A stretch of 7,389 nt of DNA from Lentimicrobiaceae bacterium (lineage in GTDB: Bacteria; Bacteroidota; Bacteroidia; Bacteroidales; JAGONC01). Below the pieces are notes generated by a model. The model ran no database searches, had not been told where the DNA came from, and saw only the letters and a list, made by a program, of their open reading frames with translations. The stretch covers positions 1 through 7,389 of the forward strand of contig JAUXII010000035.1 of the NCBI GenBank assembly GCA_030621075.1, in the 5' to 3' direction. The stretch's first letter is position 1. Every line of letters starts with the position of its first letter. The translations under genes were made by a program, and so were the position numbers. Shown here piece after piece: positions 4,300-7,389 of this stretch.

Positions 4300-6852
4300 T
4301 CAGTCTTTTTCCTTCAGAGCTTTTTTTCTTGGTTTGGAAATCTTAATTATTATCTCTGAGTTCTTTTTATCGAAATCGACTTTGATCAAATCGCCTTCAG
4401 CTACTTTATAAGTGATAATTTTCTCTGCCAGCGGATCTTCAATATATTTTTGAATAGCTCGCTTGAGGGGCCTTGCTCCGAACTGAACATCCCATCCTTT
4501 TTCAGCGATGTAATCTTTTGCTTTTTCCGATACGTTGATCTTGTAACCGAGTTTGTGCATGCGTTTTAAAAGATGAGACATTTCGATATCAATTATCTTA
4601 TGAATACCTTCGCGCTCAAGCTGGTTGAAAATAATAACATCATCAATCCGGTTGAGAAATTCAGGGGCAAATGTTTTTTTCAATGCATTTTCAATAACAC
4701 TGCGTGAATAATCAGCACCCGCTGCTTTTTTCGCAGCAGTAGCAAAACCAACTCCCTGGCCAAAATCTTTCAACTGACGGCTGCCAATATTAGATGTCAT
4801 AATGACAATGGTATTTCTGAAATCAACTTTTCTTCCAAGGCTATCCGTTAGAACCCCATCGTCTAAAAGTTGCAGCAAAAGGTGAAAGATATCAGGATGA
4901 GCTTTTTCAATTTCATCAAGTAAAACGATAGAGTAGGGTTTTCTTCTGACTTTCTCAGTGAGCTGCCCACCTTCTTCATATCCAACATATCCTGGAGGAG
5001 CTCCCATTAACCTGGAAACAGCAAATTTCTCCATGTATTCGCTCATATCTATCCTTACCAGTGCATCAACTGAGTCAAAAAGATATTCAGACAGAACTTT
5101 AGCGAGGTGCGTTTTACCAACACCGGTGGGACCCATAAAAATAAAAGTTCCAATAGGCTTATTGGGATCTTTTAACCCTGCCCTGTTGCGACGAATTGCC
5201 TGAACTACCTTTCTTATGGCATCTTCCTGTCCAATAACCGCGGTGGCGAGTTCATCTTCCATATTGACGAGCCGGTCACTCTCATTTTGAGCAATTCGTT
5301 GAACCGGAACACCTGTCATCATGGCAACCACCTCTGCCACATTATCTTCTGTCACCGTTTCTCTATGTATATTTGATTCTTCTTCCCATTTCCTTTTGAA
5401 TGATTCAAGTTCTTCCTGAAGTTTCCTTTCCTTATCCCTGTATTCAGCTGCTTCTTCGAATTTTTGACTATTTATAGCTTTGGTTTTTTTCTTTTTAATT
5501 TCTTCAACTTCATTTTCGATATTAATAATCTCTATTGGTACGTGTATATTAGAAATATGAACCCTGGCACCAGATTCGTCGAGAGCGTCAATAGCTTTGT
5601 CAGGAAGATATCTGTCGGAAAGATACCTGTTTGTTAAATCTACACAAGCTTTCAAGGCATCATCCGTATATTTAACCAGGTGATGATCTTCATATTTTTC
5701 TTTGATATTATTTAATATATCAACCGTTTCATCTGGAGTTGTCGGTTCGACAAGGATTTTCTGGAAACGGCGTTCCAGGGCACCATCTTTCTCAATATAT
5801 TGACGATATTCATCTAATGTTGTGGCGCCGATGCATTGTATTTCACCTCTGGCAAGTGCCGGCTTAAACATATTGGAAGCGTCAAGTGAACCTGATGCAT
5901 TCCCTGCCCCAACAATGGTATGGACTTCATCGATGAATAAAATAATATCAGGGTTTTTTTCCAGTTCATTCAAAACTGCCTTCATACGTTCTTCGAACTG
6001 TCCGCGATATTTTGTCCCGGCCACAAGGGAGGCGAGGTCAAGTGTAAATATTTTTTTGTTGAACAATGCACGTGACACTTTTCTATCAACAATTCGTAAA
6101 GCTAATCCCTCAGCGATAGCAGATTTCCCAACGCCAGGTTCTCCAATCAAAATAGGATTATTTTTTTTCCTTCTTGATAAGATCTGGGCAATTCGTTGCA
6201 ATTCCTTCTCCCGCCCAACAATGGGGTCCAATCTTCCTTCTTCAGCTGATTTGGTAATGTCTCTGCCAAAGTTATCCAGCACAGGGGTCCTGGATTTACT
6301 GTCAGTAAATTTTTTAGAACTGCTTCCATAACTTTTGCCACCCTCTTCCGCTTCCTCGTCTGCTGTCCCACCAGGGAGTTCATCAACCGGATCTAAATGT
6401 GTAATGCCTTCTGTATTGGATATGAGAGATTTTAATTCTTCTCTTACTGACTGATAATCAATGCTATACTTATTAAGTGAGTGAGTAACCAGGTTATCCT
6501 CGTCCTTTAGAATTGCAAGGAGAAGATGTTCGGTTCCAATCAATTCACTATTAAAAAGCTTTGCTTCAAGGTAAGTAAGTTTCAACGCTCGTTCTGCTTG
6601 CTTAACCAGTGGTATGTTATCATTACCTGAAGGAGAAGTATCTTTGCCGGATATTGAATGTTCTATGCTGGCTTTGATCTCATTAATATCAACTTCAAGG
6701 AATGTCAGAACCTGAATTGCCAGTCCTTCACCTTCTCTGATCATGCCAAGCAGTAGATGTTCAACTCCTATATAGTCGTTTCCCAGCCTTAATGCTTCTT
6801 CTCTGCTGTAACTAAGAACATCTTTAACCCGTTTTGAAAATTTGGCTTCCAT
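4300..6852 (-). CDS. clpC: ATP-dependent Clp protease ATP-binding subunit ClpC (850 aa)
   Basis: ClpC is a cytoplasmic AAA+ unfoldase that forms hexamers and feeds substrates to ClpP, in stress-protein turnover. Two Clp-N repeats occupy about residues 1-145, followed by a polar Gly/Glu/Ser-rich linker (150-190). AAA module 1 has Walker A GEPGVGKS (237-244), Walker B with Asp308-Glu309 and arginine-finger candidates Arg361-Arg362. A middle domain with a UVR-type segment (about 450-485, KFEEAAEYRDKERKLQEEL) identifies ClpC rather than ClpB, which has a much longer coiled coil. AAA module 2 has Walker A GPTGVGKT (574-581), Walker B with Asp646-Glu647, FLNRIDD (732-738) and sensor-2 GARPLKR (792-798). 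The tripeptide VGF (701-703) is at the ClpP-docking loop, so it should work with ClpP, which is not in the window. The length is normal and all nucleotide-binding residues are intact. It lacks the ctsR-mcsA-mcsB operon partners of Firmicutes. It is divergent from gyrA. The Shine-Dalgarno is weak. Confidence 0.97.
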   Translation of the reverse strand: MEAKFSKRVKDVLSYSREEALRLGNDYIGVEHLLLGMIREGEGLAIQVLTFLEVDINEIKASIEHSISGKDTSPSGNDNIPLVKQAERALKLTYLEAKLFNSELIGTEHLLLAILKDEDNLVTHSLNKYSIDYQSVREELKSLISNTEGITHLDPVDELPGGTADEEAEEGGKSYGSSSKKFTDSKSRTPVLDNFGRDITKSAEEGRLDPIVGREKELQRIAQILSRRKKNNPILIGEPGVGKSAIAEGLALRIVDRKVSRALFNKKIFTLDLASLVAGTKYRGQFEERMKAVLNELEKNPDIILFIDEVHTIVGAGNASGSLDASNMFKPALARGEIQCIGATTLDEYRQYIEKDGALERRFQKILVEPTTPDETVDILNNIKEKYEDHHLVKYTDDALKACVDLTNRYLSDRYLPDKAIDALDESGARVHISNIHVPIEIINIENEVEEIKKKKTKAINSQKFEEAAEYRDKERKLQEELESFKRKWEEESNIHRETVTEDNVAEVVAMMTGVPVQRIAQNESDRLVNMEDELATAVIGQEDAIRKVVQAIRRNRAGLKDPNKPIGTFIFMGPTGVGKTHLAKVLSEYLFDSVDALVRIDMSEYMEKFAVSRLMGAPPGYVGYEEGGQLTEKVRRKPYSIVLLDEIEKAHPDIFHLLLQLLDDGVLTDSLGRKVDFRNTIVIMTSNIGSRQLKDFGQGVGFATAAKKAAGADYSRSVIENALKKTFAPEFLNRIDDVIIFNQLEREGIHKIIDIEMSHLLKRMHKLGYKINVSEKAKDYIAEKGWDVQFGARPLKRAIQKYIEDPLAEKIITYKVAEGDLIKVDFDKKNSEIIIKISKPRKKALKEKD

Positions 6853-7006
6853 ATATTTTTGATCTAAATTAATTTAGGCTAAAGTTAATTAAAAAACGTA
6901 TAACCACAAAATGTATGTACAAAAATTATTCCAAACGAATAACTGACAACAAAACCATTTAAGCAATTAATAAGCCATACATGGGGTAATTCTTTAATGT
7001 AAAAGT

Positions 7007-7031
7007 AAATACAAATTGATTATTTGTATTT
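7007..7031. repeat. Perfect 10-bp inverted repeat in the clpC-gyrA intergenic region
   Basis: AAATACAAAT (7007-7016) and ATTTGTATTT (7022-7031) are exact reverse complements separated by the five bases TGATT. The centre (7019) is nearly equidistant from the two divergent start codons. The symmetry and spacing suit a dimeric regulator site, and a hairpin in the clpC leader is also possible. No cognate regulator is identified. Confidence 0.7.
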
Positions 7032-7146
7032 TAGCGACACAATAATTATCAACACTGCCATGTTAGTAACAAAAGAAGGCATAGAATTTGATATATATGA
7101 AAAAAAATCGTAAATTCGTGGTTTCTTAAATGATAAGCTAAGTACT

Positions 7147-7154
7147 TAACTTTG
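7147..7154 (+). promoter_or_regulatory. Candidate -7 promoter box for gyrA
   Basis: TAACTTTG matches the Bacteroidota -7 consensus TAnnTTTG exactly and lies 22 bp before the gyrA ATG. The leader would be only about 15-18 bases, just enough to include the ribosome binding site AAAGGG at 7163-7168. No clear -33 TTG is visible. Confidence 0.4.
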
Positions 7155-7176
7155 AATGATTTAAAGGGTGAAGAAT

Positions 7177-7389
7177 ATGCATGATGGAGAAGTAATAATA
7201 CCAGTTAATATAGAGGATCAGATGAAATCGGCCTACATCGATTATTCGATGTCGGTAATTGTATCAAGAGCCTTACCCGATGTTAGAGACGGATTGAAGC
7301 CTGTTCACCGGCGTGTGTTATATGGAATGCTTGATTTGGGAGTTTTTTCTAATCGGGCTTATAAAAAATCTGCCAGAATAGTAGGGGAG
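7177..7389 (+). CDS. gyrA: DNA gyrase subunit A, N-terminal 71 residues (3' end outside window)
   Basis: GyrA is the DNA-breaking subunit of gyrase, which with GyrB introduces negative supercoils using ATP. The visible N-terminus aligns with the family start: IPVNIED (8-14), [15 protein letters not shown] (25-39), [12 protein letters not shown] (40-51) and [11 protein letters not shown] (61-71). The sequence ends just inside the region equivalent to the start of the E. coli quinolone-resistance-determining segment (A67 onward). The resistance hot spots equivalent to Ser83 and Asp87 and the catalytic tyrosine are not visible. The start at 7177 is preceded by AAAGGGTG (7163-7170) at a proper distance, and the two nearby ATGs (7181, 7184) are out of frame. 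ParC, the topoisomerase IV subunit, is a related alternative. The [10 protein letters not shown] and [13 protein letters not shown] wording and the neighbouring clpC favour GyrA. Confidence 0.93.
   Translation, partial: MHDGEVIIPVNIEDQMKSAYIDYSMSVIVSRALPDVRDGLKPVHRRVLYGMLDLGVFSNRAYKKSARIVGE

Larger units (their letters stand above)
6853..7176. other. 324-bp divergent intergenic region between clpC and gyrA
   Basis: This very AT-rich stretch must contain the promoters of both clpC (leftward) and gyrA (rightward). It holds a perfect 10-bp inverted repeat near its midpoint (7007-7031) and an exact TAnnTTTG box close to gyrA (7147-7154). No exact -7 box was found on the clpC strand; the nearest candidate, TCAATTTG (7019-7012), has one mismatch and overlaps the inverted repeat. 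I see no small gene or structural RNA. Confidence 0.7.

Noticed and set aside
4291..4359. 22-codon plus-strand open frame after AGGAGG at 4273-4278
   Set aside because: The spacing to the ATG is long (12 bases), it overlaps the clpC 3' end antisense, no promoter match lies upstream, and such a short frame is expected by chance.
5822..6331. 169-codon open frame on the plus strand inside clpC
   Set aside because: It is antisense to strongly conserved ClpC AAA-module coding sequence, has no recognisable domain, and is a codon-bias shadow.
4300..6852. ClpB or ClpA instead of ClpC
   Set aside because: The middle region is a short UVR-type segment rather than the long ClpB coiled coil, and a VGF ClpP-docking loop is present; ClpA lacks the UVR segment.
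6853..7176. tRNA or other structured RNA gene in the clpC-gyrA gap
   Set aside because: No cloverleaf arms, TTCGA-type T-loop or GC-rich paired regions are visible; the only clear pairing is the 10-bp inverted repeat.

Overview
The window looks like ordinary chromosomal housekeeping DNA from an AT-rich member of the Bacteroidota. The evidence for that lineage is the Bacteroidota-like sequence of the RecN, ClpC and GyrA pieces, the TonB C-terminal domain protein, the long acyl-CoA dehydrogenase with an extra C-terminal domain, several intergenic matches to the Bacteroidota promoter box TAnnTTTG, and mostly weak Shine-Dalgarno sequences. Two dedicated acyl-CoA dehydrogenases suggest an organism that degrades or remodels fatty acids, but I cannot name the genus.

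Layout, left to right: (1) the 3' end of recN on the plus strand (3-368). (2) A small minus-strand gene (394-849) encoding a bare TonB C-terminal domain without the usual membrane anchor, convergent with recN. (3) A divergent 129-bp promoter region, then a plus-strand medium/short-chain-type acyl-CoA dehydrogenase (979-2124). (4) A 58-bp convergent gap holding a hairpin and a short tandem repeat. (5) A minus-strand VLCAD/ACAD9-like acyl-CoA dehydrogenase of 593 residues (2183-3964). (6) A 335-bp intergenic stretch with a good candidate promoter for that gene. (7) A full-length minus-strand clpC of 850 residues (4300-6852). (8) A 324-bp divergent intergenic region with a perfect 10-bp inverted repeat near its midpoint. 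(9) The first 71 codons of gyrA on the plus strand, running off the right edge.

Most genes appear to be single transcription units, because every neighbouring pair is convergent or divergent except the clpC and long acyl-CoA dehydrogenase pair, which are co-directional but separated by 335 bp. The two dehydrogenases plausibly serve beta-oxidation on different acyl-chain lengths. ClpC (protein quality control), RecN (double-strand break repair) and GyrA (supercoiling) are core functions. I found no insertion sequence, CRISPR array, tRNA, rRNA, prophage or defence locus. I see no convincing undescribed system. The points most worth a second look are the anchorless TonB-domain protein, the clpC-gyrA inverted repeat, and the possible structured leader of the long dehydrogenase.
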